64,000 nucleotides of DNA from assembly GCA_902789725.1 (NCBI GenBank), contig CADAPC010000021.1:30485-94484 (forward strand), given 5' to 3'. Positions 1 through 9,268 of the stretch are shown in pieces (within the stretch, counting starts at the first letter, position 1; every line of letters starts with the position of its first letter). A model generated the notes under the pieces. The model saw nothing but the letters and a program-made list of their open reading frames with translations, did not search any database and had not been told where the DNA came from. Source of the stretch: an uncultured Bacteroidales bacterium (GTDB taxonomy: Bacteria; Bacteroidota; Bacteroidia; Bacteroidales; Bacteroidaceae). The translations under genes and the position numbers were made by a program.

Positions 1-1944
1 CCCCCTGTCTCCGAATGCCATTTGCTTGTCGTTGCCAGCCGAGATGATGCCCAGCTGGTTGTCTATGTTCACCCATTCGCTTCCGAAGGTGATGAATTTG
101 CTCCCGTCGGTGGTCTGTTGCCCCTCCTTATAATATAATGTACGTGCGACATTCATCAGTTCATCTGTCGAGATGGCAAGCAAACCTCCTTTTTCGGCTG
201 TGATGGTGGCAGCGGTGTTGGCTGTCACGTAGTCGAGGTAGATGAAAGCATTTTGCGGGGTGGAGTAGAGGGCAAAGCGGTTGTTGAGGCTCCCGTCGTT
301 GGTGTTCAGCTCGCCATTCATCACATAGCTGTTGTCTTTCAGCTGATAGATTCCACTCACCACCGGGGCGGCATTGGTCTTTTTCCCTTCCACCTCGTAC
401 CATCCCAGCAGATTACCCGTATTGTTGGCGCGGTAAGGGACTACAATCTTGTTCTTGTCGGGGGAGTTGGCCGCAAAATAACCCGTGTAGGATTTCAGTC
501 CGGTGCTCCATGAAAAGCAAGTGAAGCGGTCGTCGGTGGCGGCGCGAACAATGTTCTGTTCAGGAATCATTCTCGCCTGGCTGTAAGCCTTGTTGAAGTC
601 ATCCCACTTGGTGGAGGTGAGGTCGGCGGTGGAAAGTACGTCATGCATCAAGTAGGTCATCATCACTCGGTGAGCCTCCACCCCCATTCGGCGTGCACCC
701 ACATCGGCGCGCAGTAGCCAGGAACCATCCTTGGTGGTTTTTTGTCGTGCCTGAATATATTTGTAAGCCCTGTTCTCCAGCATCAGCGCATGCGGATCGC
801 GCAGAAAGCAGGCCAAAGTGGAATAGCTCGTTATCTGATCGTAAAGGAAAAGGCTCCAGTCATTGCCGTTGGGCATGGCCAGTTCTCCATCGGGGAGAGC
901 GAGCCAGTTGAGTATGCTGTCCTGCACTTCCTGGTTGTGGTGCATCAGTGCATTGGTTTTCCACTTCTCTGTGCCGTGCAGTTCCTGCTGAAACATCTTG
1001 AGTGCCAGAGCCGCTTCGCCCAGTTCCTGCTGAACGACATTCTGGTAGCTGGTGTGGAAGAGGTTGTGGTTCTGCAGCGAATAGTCGTTGTAGAGGTTTT
1101 GCCCCCGATAGAGGTCGGCCACGGTCTTCCGGTCATACCAAGGGTCGATGATTGTGGTGTTTTCCTTGTCGGAAGGGTGCGAATAGCTGTTGATGGCGAA
1201 CTCTCGCAAGCGTTGGAACCATTGGGGAGCCAAGGCATCGTTGGGGAAGAGCCCCAAGGTGGCAGCCAAGATGTCTGCCTCCCACCCATTCTCCTCTGCT
1301 TTGGTGTCACCTTTATAGCCAGTAGGGATGGTGCGATGTAGTTCGTAATTACATTCGGCTTTCAGCATCTTTTCGATGTGTCCCTTCTGCGTGGTGCTCA
1401 GTTTGTCCCATTGGAAGAAGGCGGAGTAAGCTACCGACATGGCCCAGAGTGAACTTTCCCAAGCCACATCGTTGGTGGATGTGCTGCCCCAGTAGTTGCC
1501 TCCCTTGCACACTTTCAGCCGGTTGGCTTTGTGAGTGGAGTAGGCAAAGACGAGCGACTTCATGGCCAGTTCTTCAATCTTCGTCCATGTCACGCCGGAA
1601 GGCAAGGTCACTCCGGCAGGTTTTCCGTATTTGACGAGGAAGGCGCAAATCATGCTGAGGTCTGCGTTGGGGCGTACTCCCCGTTCGTCATTGGCCATCG
1701 TGTTTTCCCCCCTGAAGCAGCCGCACATTTCTCCTTGGTTGTTGGGTTCTTGGCACTCTTGGAAGTCGTTGACCATCCACAGGGAGAAATCGGCAAGCAT
1801 TTGCAGGAGGTCAGCCTTCATCTCTTTCTCTTCCACAAAGTCGGCCGTGATGGCTCCTTCGGTATAAGACTGAAAATCCTCTTGAGCATGAGCCGTAACA
1901 GCCCATGCCAAGAGGACTAAGGTTAGCATTTTTTTTATTATCAT
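1..1944 (-). CDS. secreted protein of unknown family, 3' end cut by window edge
   Basis: A reading frame stays open from ATG at 1944 to base 1 (648 codons, no stop), so the C-terminus lies outside the window. Residues 1-21 form a signal peptide (MIIKKMLTLVLLAWAVTAHAQ) with a type I cleavage site. The rest is rich in Trp and aromatic residues with helix-like stretches, such as NYWGSTSTNDVAWESSLWAM around residues 160-180, which recalls an alpha/alpha-barrel enzyme such as a polysaccharide lyase or hydrolase. That resemblance is only an impression and I do not recognise the family. It begins 19 bp after the aspartate aminotransferase gene, so it is probably read from the same transcript. Extracellular or periplasmic location is inferred from the signal peptide. 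Confidence 0.75.
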   Translation of the reverse strand, partial: MIIKKMLTLVLLAWAVTAHAQEDFQSYTEGAITADFVEEKEMKADLLQMLADFSLWMVNDFQECQEPNNQGEMCGCFRGENTMANDERGVRPNADLSMICAFLVKYGKPAGVTLPSGVTWTKIEELAMKSLVFAYSTHKANRLKVCKGGNYWGSTSTNDVAWESSLWAMSVAYSAFFQWDKLSTTQKGHIEKMLKAECNYELHRTIPTGYKGDTKAEENGWEADILAATLGLFPNDALAPQWFQRLREFAINSYSHPSDKENTTIIDPWYDRKTVADLYRGQNLYNDYSLQNHNLFHTSYQNVVQQELGEAALALKMFQQELHGTEKWKTNALMHHNQEVQDSILNWLALPDGELAMPNGNDWSLFLYDQITSYSTLACFLRDPHALMLENRAYKYIQARQKTTKDGSWLLRADVGARRMGVEAHRVMMTYLMHDVLSTADLTSTKWDDFNKAYSQARMIPEQNIVRAATDDRFTCFSWSTGLKSYTGYFAANSPDKNKIVVPYRANNTGNLLGWYEVEGKKTNAAPVVSGIYQLKDNSYVMNGELNTNDGSLNNRFALYSTPQNAFIYLDYVTANTAATITAEKGGLLAISTDELMNVARTLYYKEGQQTTDGSKFITFGSEWVNIDNQLGIISAGNDKQMAFGDRG

Positions 1945-1963
1945 AAGGAGGAACGTTTTACGT

Positions 1964-3157
1964 TTATTTCAGTCGAGCCAGCGTGTCCTTGATACGCTTC
2001 ATCGCTTCGATGATGTTCTCGTCGCTGGTGGCATAGCTCATGCGGAAGCACTCAGGAGAGCCAAATGCATCGCCACCTACAGTGGCCACGTGTCCCACTT
2101 CGAGCAGATACATGGCAAAGTCGGTGGAATTGTTGATGACGCGGTCTCCGTCCTTTTTGCCGAAGTAGCTGGAGCACTTGGGGAAGAGGTAGAAAGCACC
2201 CTGTGGCTCGTTCACCTCCAAGCCGGGAATCTCCTTGGCAAGTTTCACGATGAGGTTCTTGCGGCGTTCGAATGCTTGGCGCATGTCTTCCACACACTGC
2301 TGGTCGCCGGCAAAGGCAGCCTCTGCTGCTTTCTGCGACACAGAGCATGGACCGCTGGTGTATTGTCCCTGCAGCTTGTTGCATCCCTTCACAATCCATT
2401 CGGGGGCAGCGATGAAACCGATGCGCCATCCTGTCATGGCGTATGCTTTGGAAACGCCGTTGATGACCACCACGCGCTCCTTCAGTTCGGGGAAGGATGC
2501 AATGGATGCGTGCTTGCCCACATAGTTGATGTGCTCGTAAATTTCGTCGGCAATGACGATGACGCGTTCATGCTTCAGCAGCACATTCTTCAAGCCTTCC
2601 AGTTCCTCTTTGCTATACACCGAACCCGTTGGGTTGCTGGGCGAGCAAAGGATGAGGGCGCGAGTCTTGGGCGTGATGGCTGCCTCTAACTGTGCAGGGG
2701 TAATCTTGAAGTCTTGTTCAATGGGTGCTTCGATGAACACGGGTGTACCTTCGGCCAGCAGCACCATCTGTGGGTAAGAAACCCAGTAGGGCGCGGGGAT
2801 GATGACCTCGTCGCCTGCGTTGATGATGGCCATGATGGTGTTGCAGACAGACTGCTTGGCACCGTTGGAGCAGAGAATCTGCGAGGGCTGATAGTCCAGT
2901 CCGTTCTCGTTCTTGAGTTTGTTGACGATGGCCTTCTTCAGCTCAGGGTAGCCAGGTACCGGGCTATAACGGCTCCAGTTCTCCTCCACTGCCTTGATGG
3001 CGGCAGCCTTGATGTGGTCGGGGGTGTTGAAGTCGGGTTCGCCCACACTCATGTTGATTACATCTACGCCTTGAGCCTTCAGCTCGGCGCTCTTCTGACT
3101 CATGGCAAGCGTGGCAGAAGGTGAAAGTCTGTTCAGACGTTCTGAAAGTAGTTCCAT
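1964..3157 (-). CDS. aspC: pyridoxal-phosphate aspartate aminotransferase
   Basis: A 397-residue class I/II aminotransferase that would move the amino group between aspartate and 2-oxoglutarate in the cytoplasm. Visible hallmarks are the substrate-binding segment CSPSNPTGSVY, the IADEIYE cofactor-contact motif, and the Schiff-base lysine in NGVSKAYAMTGWRIGF. Length and start (ATG at 3157, MELLSERLNRLSPS) match the family. It follows ribBA by 15 bp on the same strand and precedes the secreted protein at the window edge, so the three probably share a transcript. Specificity for aspartate over related substrates is by family resemblance; some relatives also act on prephenate. Confidence 0.92.
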   Translation of the reverse strand: MELLSERLNRLSPSATLAMSQKSAELKAQGVDVINMSVGEPDFNTPDHIKAAAIKAVEENWSRYSPVPGYPELKKAIVNKLKNENGLDYQPSQILCSNGAKQSVCNTIMAIINAGDEVIIPAPYWVSYPQMVLLAEGTPVFIEAPIEQDFKITPAQLEAAITPKTRALILCSPSNPTGSVYSKEELEGLKNVLLKHERVIVIADEIYEHINYVGKHASIASFPELKERVVVINGVSKAYAMTGWRIGFIAAPEWIVKGCNKLQGQYTSGPCSVSQKAAEAAFAGDQQCVEDMRQAFERRKNLIVKLAKEIPGLEVNEPQGAFYLFPKCSSYFGKKDGDRVINNSTDFAMYLLEVGHVATVGGDAFGSPECFRMSYATSDENIIEAMKRIKDTLARLK

Positions 3158-3172
3158 ATATTTGGTGGTTTT

Positions 3173-4390
3173 TTATTTGTTAAAGTGCAGCGTGTGTCCC
3201 ATGCGCTCCTTCTTGGTGCGCAGGTAGCGTTCGTTATATTTATTGGGAGTGATTTCGATGGGGACGTTCTCCACAATCTTCAGTCCATAGCCTTCCAACC
3301 CCACGCGCTTAACGGGGTTGTTGGTCAGCAGACGAATCTTGCTGATGCCGATTGCTCTCAGTATCTGTGCCCCCACACCGTAGTCTCGCAGGTCGGGGTC
3401 GAAGCCGAGGTGAATGTTGGCATCCACCGTGTCGAGTCCTTCTTCTTGCAGCTTGTAGGCGGCAATCTTGTTCATCAGCCCTATGCCGCGTCCCTCCTGA
3501 ATCAGATAGACAACGGCGCCCTTTCCTTCCTTCTCGATGAGGGACATCGACTTGTGCAGCTGCTCGCCGCAGTCGCAACGCTGGCTGGCAAAGATGTCGC
3601 CCGTGGCGCAGCTGGAGTGCATGCGCACCAACACGGGTTCGTCAGGTTCCCATGTTCCCTTGATGAGGGCCACGTGCTCCAGTCCGTTGCTCTTCTGGCG
3701 GAAGGGGATGATGCGGAAGTGTCCGTAGGCAGTGGGCATGTCGGCTTCCACACCCTTTTCCACCAAACTTTCCTGTCGGAGGCGGTAGGCGATGAGGTCC
3801 TTGATTTGGATGAGCTTCATGCCGTGTTCCTTTGCCTTCTCGATGAGTTGGGGCAAACGGGCCATGGTGCCGTCGGGGTTGAGAATCTCGATGAGGGCGG
3901 CAGCGGGTCGCAACCCTGCCAGCCGAGCCAGGTCGATGGCGGCTTCGGTGTGGCCCGACCGGCGCAGCACGCCATTGTCCTGTGCGTAGAGAGGATTGAT
4001 GTGTCCGGGCTTTCCGAAGTCGGACGGTTTTGCGTCGGGATTGGCAAGCCACTGAATGGTGGCAGCTCGGTCATGTGCGCTCACTCCCGTGGTGCATCCC
4101 TCCAGTTTGTCGATGGTGACGGTGAAGGGAGTGCCCAGCATGGAGGTGTTCTCTTCTACCTGGTGCGGCAGTTCCAACTCTTTAGCTCTTGAGATGGTGA
4201 TGGGTGCACACAGCACGCCTCGCCCTTCTCTGAGCATGAAGTTCACCTTCTCAGGAGTTATCATTTCGGCTGCTGTGATGAAGTCTCCCTCATTCTCTCG
4301 GTCTTCGTCATCCACCACAATCACGAATTTGCCCTGTCGGAAATCTGCGATTGCTTCTTCTATCTTACTGAATTGAAAGGATGTTTCCAT
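3173..4390 (-). CDS. ribBA: bifunctional dihydroxybutanone phosphate synthase / GTP cyclohydrolase II
   Basis: A 405-residue fusion enzyme of riboflavin synthesis. The N-terminal half (about 1-205) is the RibB domain, with the acidic loop [13 protein letters not shown] that binds Mg2+ and ribulose 5-phosphate, and [14 protein letters not shown]. The C-terminal half (about 210-400) is GTP cyclohydrolase II, with the zinc cysteines in [15 protein letters not shown] and the [16 protein letters not shown] segment. Both active sites look complete, so it should supply both precursors of 6,7-dimethyl-8-ribityllumazine. Its start overlaps the end of the upstream permease gene by 26 bp, which suggests translational coupling. 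No FMN riboswitch is seen, as expected for an internal operon gene. Confidence 0.97.
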   Translation of the reverse strand: METSFQFSKIEEAIADFRQGKFVIVVDDEDRENEGDFITAAEMITPEKVNFMLREGRGVLCAPITISRAKELELPHQVEENTSMLGTPFTVTIDKLEGCTTGVSAHDRAATIQWLANPDAKPSDFGKPGHINPLYAQDNGVLRRSGHTEAAIDLARLAGLRPAAALIEILNPDGTMARLPQLIEKAKEHGMKLIQIKDLIAYRLRQESLVEKGVEADMPTAYGHFRIIPFRQKSNGLEHVALIKGTWEPDEPVLVRMHSSCATGDIFASQRCDCGEQLHKSMSLIEKEGKGAVVYLIQEGRGIGLMNKIAAYKLQEEGLDTVDANIHLGFDPDLRDYGVGAQILRAIGISKIRLLTNNPVKRVGLEGYGLKIVENVPIEITPNKYNERYLRTKKERMGHTLHFNK

Positions 4391-6287
4391 ATATGTAGTC
4401 TTTGATTTGTTCGGAATATTTAATTACGGTGCGCAAGTCTTTTCTGCGTCGGCGGTAGAAACGGAAATTGCGGGTTTCCATCACGGGGTAGCCATTGAGC
4501 AGTTTCAGCACTTGCCGGTCTTTGCTGTTCGAGAGGACATCCACCACGTACTCTGTCATCAGGCTGATACCCTCGGCTTGCATGTCTTCACGTTTCGAGA
4601 ACCAAAAGCGGAAGATGTAGGCTATGTAGCCCAAGAACGTGGAGTGGGGCAGTGCACCCAGGTATTCGCGGCTTGTGGTGATGAGCTGTTCCAGCGTGTG
4701 GCACATGTCGGCATAGTCGGGGTCGTTGATGATGACTTCTTTCCTGACGATGTTGCGTTTGGGGCGTATGCCCAGCAGCTTTTTCCACAGGTTGATGTAG
4801 GCATCCATGTTGAACACCGTCGAGTCGTTGTTCGACTTGATGGTGAGGAATATGCCCAGCGGTGCCATCACCAGTGTGCTGAGCCACATGCCGAATGCCA
4901 CGGGAATGCCGCCTTCGCGCCCTGTCTTCATGGCTCCGGTGTCGATGATGTAGTATATAATAAAGATGATGACAGCCACCACCACGGGGAATCCCAATCC
5001 TCCCTTGCGGATAATGGCACCCAATGGCGCACCCACGAAGAAGAAGATGAGGCAGGAGAGTGACATGGTGATTTTCTGCCAGAACTGAATCCAGTGCAGG
5101 CGGATGTCGCGATTGCCCTCCTCCATGGCACTTGCTTCGTTCACGGTTTCTATCTCCTGAAACCCTGCCTTCTGCAAGGCATTCATCACAATCCGCTGCT
5201 TCTTCTGAGGGTCGGTTTGGGCAAAGAGCGAGTCGATGTTCACGCTCGCGTGGGGCACCCTCTGCCCAGCCTTGGCCTTCTTGGCCAGATAGTCAGCTTC
5301 CACCCTCTCCAGCTTTTTCCTTACCGAGTCGCTCATCTGCGCCACGGCCAGCGAGTCGTAGTCCGATAAGCGGGCTTCATGAGGCACAGCGAGGGCATAG
5401 CGTTGCATGGTCTGCGTGTATCGTCCGCTCATGTCGTGATAGTAGTTTTCCATCGAGTCGATGTCGTGCGTCAGCTGCTTCATGCCTTTCGTGCGGGCAT
5501 TGTTTGCCACGCTCTCCTGGTCGGTCAGGTTGAAGTTGGAGTCGAAGTCGATGATGAAATGCTTCTCCACAAATGCCTCGCGGCGGTAGGGTGCGTCGCG
5601 TGCTTGCAGGGCATCGGAACTGCCGATGTTTTCATACTGTATCCCCTGATAGAGGTGCAGGAGCAGGTGCATCTTGTCGCTGGTGGTTTCCAGGCGTCCC
5701 GAATCGGCCAGCACAATGTGGGCACGACTGGCTCCGTTCTGCAGGTTGTAGATAATCACGTCGTACAGCATGCCCGTTTCCTTGTTTTTGTGCTTCACAT
5801 ACAGGTTGATGTTGTCAATGCCATCGTAGAACACTCCCTCGGGAATGTCCAGTTCGGGCGACTTCATCTTCATGGAGCGCAGCATTTGCAGCAGGTTCTG
5901 CCACGCTTCGGGGGCTATCTTGTTCTGGAAATGGAAAGAGGTGAGCGCCAGCAGGGAGATGAGGATGATGAGTGGGCGCATGGTGCGGATGAGGGAGATG
6001 CCCGCGGCCTTGATGGCCAGCAGTTCCAAGCGCTCGCCGATGTTGCCGAACGAGATGAGCGATGCCAGCAGAATGGCCAGTGGCAGTGCGGTAGGCACCA
6101 ATGTTTCGGCAGCATAAAAGAAGAACTTCACATACACGTCTAAGGTCAGTCCCTTGCCCACCAGATCGTCAATGTACTTCCACAGAAACTGCATCATGAC
6201 GACAAAAATGCTGATGCAGAACGTGCCTGCAAACAGCGTCAGAAAATTCTTCAGGATGAAGATGTCGAGTTTCTTGATGAGCTTCAT
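4365..6287 (-). CDS. LptF/LptG-family lipopolysaccharide export permease (YjgP/YjgQ)
   Basis: A 640-residue inner-membrane protein of the YjgP/YjgQ family, which forms the membrane part of the LptB2FG transporter that lifts lipopolysaccharide out of the inner membrane. The start ([18 protein letters not shown]) and the first helices to about residue 120 fit the family. A large soluble section (about 130-390) corresponds to the periplasmic jelly-roll and a charged insertion, followed by three helices (about 395-490). The extra 130-residue soluble tail makes it much longer than the roughly 360-residue E. coli proteins; long versions are usual in Bacteroidota. It is the first gene of the ribBA-aspC run, with a promoter about 40 bp upstream. 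Whether it is LptF or LptG cannot be told here. Confidence 0.9.
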   Translation of the reverse strand: MKLIKKLDIFILKNFLTLFAGTFCISIFVVMMQFLWKYIDDLVGKGLTLDVYVKFFFYAAETLVPTALPLAILLASLISFGNIGERLELLAIKAAGISLIRTMRPLIILISLLALTSFHFQNKIAPEAWQNLLQMLRSMKMKSPELDIPEGVFYDGIDNINLYVKHKNKETGMLYDVIIYNLQNGASRAHIVLADSGRLETTSDKMHLLLHLYQGIQYENIGSSDALQARDAPYRREAFVEKHFIIDFDSNFNLTDQESVANNARTKGMKQLTHDIDSMENYYHDMSGRYTQTMQRYALAVPHEARLSDYDSLAVAQMSDSVRKKLERVEADYLAKKAKAGQRVPHASVNIDSLFAQTDPQKKQRIVMNALQKAGFQEIETVNEASAMEEGNRDIRLHWIQFWQKITMSLSCLIFFFVGAPLGAIIRKGGLGFPVVVAVIIFIIYYIIDTGAMKTGREGGIPVAFGMWLSTLVMAPLGIFLTIKSNNDSTVFNMDAYINLWKKLLGIRPKRNIVRKEVIINDPDYADMCHTLEQLITTSREYLGALPHSTFLGYIAYIFRFWFSKREDMQAEGISLMTEYVVDVLSNSKDRQVLKLLNGYPVMETRNFRFYRRRRKDLRTVIKYSEQIKDYIYGNILSIQ

Positions 6288-6323
6288 TTCTACCTAAAAA
6301 GCTGAGTACACACCTTTTCGGCT

Positions 6324-6332
6324 GCAAAGGTA
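6324..6332 (-). promoter_or_regulatory. Bacteroidota-type -7 promoter box for the LptFG-ribBA-aspC run
   Basis: On the minus strand this reads TACCTTTGC, a match to the Bacteroidota -7 consensus TAnnTTTG, about 40 bp before the permease ATG at 6287. No convincing TTTG -33 box was located. Confidence 0.6.
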
Positions 6333-6339
6333 CGAAAAA

Positions 6340-6450
6340 TTCGAGTAAGTGAGAGAAGAGGAAGCTTGTTTTCTCTTCCGAACGTGAGAATTTTCTAGAA
6401 TAAGTGAGTGAAATACCAAATATCTTTGAGTTTTTCCGAACGCAAGCACC
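6340..6450. repeat. degenerate intergenic repeat shared with the region upstream of 38513
   Basis: This spacer has the phrases AAGTGAGAGAA and TTTGAGTTTTTCCGAACG followed by (C/G)AAGCACCTT. Near-copies of both, in the same order, lie at about 38518-38570 behind another TACCTTTG promoter. It is probably a dispersed intergenic sequence of this genome. No reading frame or clear fold explains it. Confidence 0.5.
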
Positions 6451-6565
6451 TTGGCGTGGCTAACGGAACACAAAATTGGGTGCAATGAGAGAAGCGAATG
6501 CTTGTTTCCTCCGGGGAAAATGAAGTTTCTTTCTCTCGACGGGCTTATAATTCGGAAATTATCTC

Positions 6566-6573
6566 TAAATTTG
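6566..6573 (+). promoter_or_regulatory. Bacteroidota-type -7 box for the membrane protein at 6605
   Basis: TAAATTTG matches TAnnTTTG and lies 31 bp before the ATG at 6605. A -33 TTTG box is not obvious. Confidence 0.55.
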
Positions 6574-6604
6574 CACGGTTGATTCATAAACCATTCCTAA
6601 AGAT

Positions 6605-7192
6605 ATGCAAACAAGATTCAAGAAGAAAGCCAAGGTGGTTGACATTATGGTCACTGCCATTGGCGGCACACTCTCGGTGGGGGTGATGCTATACGGAGTT
6701 TATCGTTTCGGACTCGGAGAAGTGTGGCCAGAGTTGGTGCTCAACTTCTTTTACATCGCCTGCATGATGATGATTTGGATGTACTTCTTCAACGTCCGCA
6801 TCAACACCCACCAGTTCAACTACTGGACCTCCCTGTCGGTGGGCATGACGGTGCTGCTGCGCGACATTCTCTGTCCGCCGCCATTAGCCAACCATTTTCT
6901 GCGCTCCGCATGCTTCACGCTGGCAGTGCTGCTGCTCTGCACGCTGACCTATTTCTATGCGCGCCGCGACTGGAAGAGCTACACAAAGAAGAACCTGTGG
7001 GCCATCTTCGCCATCGATGCACTGATAGCCATACTCTACCATCTCGACATCATGTACTTTGAAGTCATTGACGATTACACCAACTACTTCCTCACCGAGA
7101 TATGGATTCGCCCCACCATCACCTACGGGCTGGTGGCATGCTTCATCAATGAGGCGAAAGAATATAATGACTTGATGCCCCCGCAGTGCTGA
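6605..7192 (+). CDS. hypothetical multi-pass membrane protein
   Basis: A 195-residue protein starting MQTRFKKKAKVVDIM, with about five or six hydrophobic helices (roughly residues 13-34, 41-60, 70-84, 97-117, 125-147 and a weaker one near 172-184). The short basic N-terminus suggests a cytoplasmic start. I do not recognise the family. A good promoter stands just upstream and the gene is divergent from the LptFG run, so it is probably transcribed alone. The predicted helices and the normal codon pattern support a real gene; the function is unknown. Confidence 0.75.
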   Translation: MQTRFKKKAKVVDIMVTAIGGTLSVGVMLYGVYRFGLGEVWPELVLNFFYIACMMMIWMYFFNVRINTHQFNYWTSLSVGMTVLLRDILCPPPLANHFLRSACFTLAVLLLCTLTYFYARRDWKSYTKKNLWAIFAIDALIAILYHLDIMYFEVIDDYTNYFLTEIWIRPTITYGLVACFINEAKEYNDLMPPQC

Positions 7193-7261
7193 TGATGCCG
7201 ATTTTTGCCGTTTCCCCAACTTTTTTTCCGCCGACAGCATGAATAGTTCAAAATACTTTCG

Positions 7262-7269
7262 TAACTTTG
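7262..7269 (+). promoter_or_regulatory. Bacteroidota-type -7 promoter box (TAACTTTG)
   Basis: TAACTTTG fits TAnnTTTG. It would give a leader of more than 400 nt before the small peptide gene at 7688. Confidence 0.5.
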
Positions 7270-7490
7270 CAGCCGTACTTTCCGGCTGAATGAAAGCAGA
7301 ATCGTCTTCTTTGCATTTTGCAGAGGTTTGTTAATATAGTTCTAAATCATACTTAAATACATATATAAACCCGAATAACCCACCCCCATGCCCAGCATTT
7401 CCACTACATATTATCCGGCTGCTGCGTCCTGCTCCTCAACAGTGAGCAGGGCTGGTGAGTTTGTTGGCAGAAAAGGGATGGGTAAAATTA

Positions 7491-7499
7491 CCCCCCCCC
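7491..7499 (+). repeat. C9 homopolymer tract in the leader
   Basis: Nine consecutive C residues in non-coding DNA about 190 bp before the peptide gene. Such runs slip during replication and can alter promoter spacing or RNA structure. Only one other nine-base G/C run was noticed in the window, at 52012. Confidence 0.8.
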
Positions 7500-7553
7500 T
7501 GTAACTTACTTAAAAATAATAAGTTCGGTGCTTGTGTGCTGGACTGCCTTTGC

Positions 7554-7595
7554 GGCGCGTCTGCATTCCCCCATCGTGAGGAATGCGGACGCGCC
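7554..7595 (+). terminator. 16-bp hairpin, terminator or attenuator
   Basis: Arms 7554-7569 and 7580-7595 pair over 16 bp with one G-U pair and a 10-nt loop; the 3' arm is followed by TTTCT. The stem is GC-rich and very stable. Its position between the promoter at 7262 and the gene at 7688 makes an attenuator plausible; the weak U-run makes it an imperfect terminator. Confidence 0.6.
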
Positions 7596-7687
7596 TTTCT
7601 GTCGTAAGGTTTCATCAACCTAACATATTATATTCATTTTATTATTAACAACAATTATTAACAAACAAAATCAAAACCGAAACAATC

Positions 7688-7822
7688 ATGAAGAAAGTTT
7701 ATGAAAGACCAACGATGAACGTGGTCAAGTTGAAACAACAGCAGCAACTGCTCTCAGGCAGCAATGGTGTACAGTCCATGCGCTCGGGCTATGGTGCGGC
7801 GCAAGAATATGATTGGGAATAA
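7688..7822 (+). CDS. 44-residue peptide, Bacteroidales small-protein type
   Basis: The frame ATG 7688 to TAA 7822 codes for a 44-residue peptide beginning MKKVYERPTMNVVKLKQQQ, with LLSGSNG in the middle and ending GYGAAQEYDWE. From memory, short Bacteroidales proteins with a start like MKKxYxxPxxxVxxL, an LLSGS middle and an acidic YDW(D)E end are common, mostly without known role; this could not be searched. There is no signal peptide. The stop codon overlaps a near-perfect Shine-Dalgarno sequence for the lipoprotein 13 bp downstream, which suggests translational coupling. A leader peptide or a secreted or processed peptide are both possible; no maturation enzyme is nearby. Confidence 0.65.
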   Translation: MKKVYERPTMNVVKLKQQQQLLSGSNGVQSMRSGYGAAQEYDWE

Positions 7823-7827
7823 GGAGG
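7820..7827 (+). promoter_or_regulatory. unusually strong Shine-Dalgarno sequence
   Basis: TAAGGAGG, 8 bp before ATG 7836, is close to fully complementary to the 16S rRNA 3' end. Bacteroidota genes rarely carry such sites. It overlaps the stop codon of the 44-residue peptide gene and decides the lipoprotein start in favour of 7836 over an upstream in-frame codon at 7764. Confidence 0.7.
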
Positions 7828-7835
7828 ACACGACA

Positions 7836-9248
7836 ATGAAGAAGAACATCCTTTCATTGGCCGCTCTGCTCATAGCATCGGCCGCAGTGTTTACTGCATG
7901 CTCCAGCGACGACAACATCAGCAGCGAGCAGCCCGCCAACCCGACGGGCAAGTACATCATGACCGTCCAGGCCTCGAAGGGCGACGACGCCACCACACGC
8001 GCACTCACGCTCGATGGCAAGACGCTCAACGCTACGTGGGATGCGAACGAGAAGGTATTAGTCTATCAGGGTGGCTCGCAGATTGGCACGCTGTACTCTG
8101 CCGCAAGCTCCACCAACGCGACCACGCTCACCGGAGAGCTCAACAGCGCTCCAAATGCAGCCCAAAACCTGACGCTCTATTTCCATACGAATGCTACCCC
8201 CAGCTACGCCGGTCAGGACGGCACGCTGGCAAAGATTGCCTCGACGTATGACTTCTGTGCGCCCGCTACCATCACCGCGGGTAGCTTTACGGTGAGCGGC
8301 AGCACGGTTTCCACTAACAGTAGTGCCAGCTTCGGTGCCAACCAACAGGCCATCGTGAAGTTCACGCTCATCGACAAGGCCGACGGCACGACATCGCTCA
8401 ACGCCTCGCAGCTCGTCATCAACGACGGCACCACCGACTACACCATCAGCCCCACCTCGCCCACCAGCGAAATCTACGCCGCCATCCCCGGCTTCACGGG
8501 CCAGACCGTCACGCTGACTGCCACCGTGGGCGACGACACCTACGCCTACGAGAAGACGGGCGTGACGTTCGAGAATGGCCAGTACTACGAGGTGAAGGTG
8601 AAGATGCACGAATATGTTGACCTTGGACTGAGCGTGAAGTGGGCCACCATGAACGTGGGAGCAGAGAGCGTGACCGACCCATGGGGCGAGACCACGGGCC
8701 ATGCATTCGGCAGCGGCTATAAGTTCTCGCTAGACAACTATGCATGGTACAACGACGGCGTCACAGGTAAATACACAAAGTATAAGCATGATGGCTCTTC
8801 ATGGGACTATGAAGTACTGGAGTCCGGCGACGACGCTGCCACCCGGAACTGGGGCGGCATGTGGCGCATGCCGACGAAGGCCGAGTGGGAAGAACTGCTC
8901 AATGAGGACAACTGTACATGGACGTGGACTACCGACTACAAAGGCGACGGTTCGAACGTGGCAGGTGTCATCGTGACCAGCAAGAAAGATGGCTACACCG
9001 ACAAGAGCATCTTCCTGCCCGCTACGGGAATCTATAATGGTAACAAAAACACAGGCCCCAACATATATGCCAACTATTGGTCGAAAAGCCTATATACCAA
9101 TAACCGCGGGACAGACCTTGAGCCACTTTACTATTATCATTATGCATGGAAACTTGAAATCCTATACGATAACGGAAGCCTCTCTTGGAGACGAGTGCAG
9201 AACGAGAATCGCTACTATGGTATTGGCGTCCGCGCCGTTCGCCCATAA
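7836..9248 (+). CDS. fimbrillin-like surface lipoprotein with a C-terminal FISUMP-type domain
   Basis: A 470-residue lipoprotein. The signal peptide ends in the lipobox VFTAC with Cys22. Residues about 40-260 resemble the fimbrillin-like domains of Bacteroidales adhesins (a TTRAL...W..NE.V.VY pattern followed by beta-rich sequence). From about residue 262 the hallmark EYVDLGLSVKWATMNVGA begins a domain seen in many Bacteroidales surface proteins and akin to the Fibrobacter major paralogous (FISUMP) fold, with MWRMPTKAEWEELL and a YGIGVRAVRP end. The start is set by the strong ribosome site at 7820. It probably sits on the outer membrane as an adhesin or fimbrial subunit; the ligand is unknown. 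A truncated paralog follows directly. Confidence 0.85.
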   Translation: MKKNILSLAALLIASAAVFTACSSDDNISSEQPANPTGKYIMTVQASKGDDATTRALTLDGKTLNATWDANEKVLVYQGGSQIGTLYSAASSTNATTLTGELNSAPNAAQNLTLYFHTNATPSYAGQDGTLAKIASTYDFCAPATITAGSFTVSGSTVSTNSSASFGANQQAIVKFTLIDKADGTTSLNASQLVINDGTTDYTISPTSPTSEIYAAIPGFTGQTVTLTATVGDDTYAYEKTGVTFENGQYYEVKVKMHEYVDLGLSVKWATMNVGAESVTDPWGETTGHAFGSGYKFSLDNYAWYNDGVTGKYTKYKHDGSSWDYEVLESGDDAATRNWGGMWRMPTKAEWEELLNEDNCTWTWTTDYKGDGSNVAGVIVTSKKDGYTDKSIFLPATGIYNGNKNTGPNIYANYWSKSLYTNNRGTDLEPLYYYHYAWKLEILYDNGSLSWRRVQNENRYYGIGVRAVRP

Positions 9249-9268
9249 TCAAGTAATTTGAGACGACG

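Larger units (their letters stand above)
7193..7687 (+). other. long untranslated leader region before the small peptide and lipoprotein genes
   Basis: This 495-bp stretch has no convincing gene. It contains a promoter (7262-7269), a C9 run (7491-7499), a very stable hairpin (7554-7595) and, from 7620 to 7687, an AT-rich, mostly unstructured leader leading into the ATG at 7688. The order promoter, hairpin, start suggests regulated readthrough into the surface lipoprotein. The hairpin could instead just be a terminator for an upstream transcript. Confidence 0.5.

Noticed and set aside
6294..6587. 97-codon minus-strand frame between the LptFG and membrane protein genes
   Set aside because: It covers two opposing promoters and repeat sequence and shows no protein-like pattern.
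7764..7835. Longer start of the fimbrillin-like lipoprotein at 7764
   Set aside because: It would overlap the 44-residue peptide gene and bury the lipoprotein signal peptide; the strong ribosome site points to 7836.
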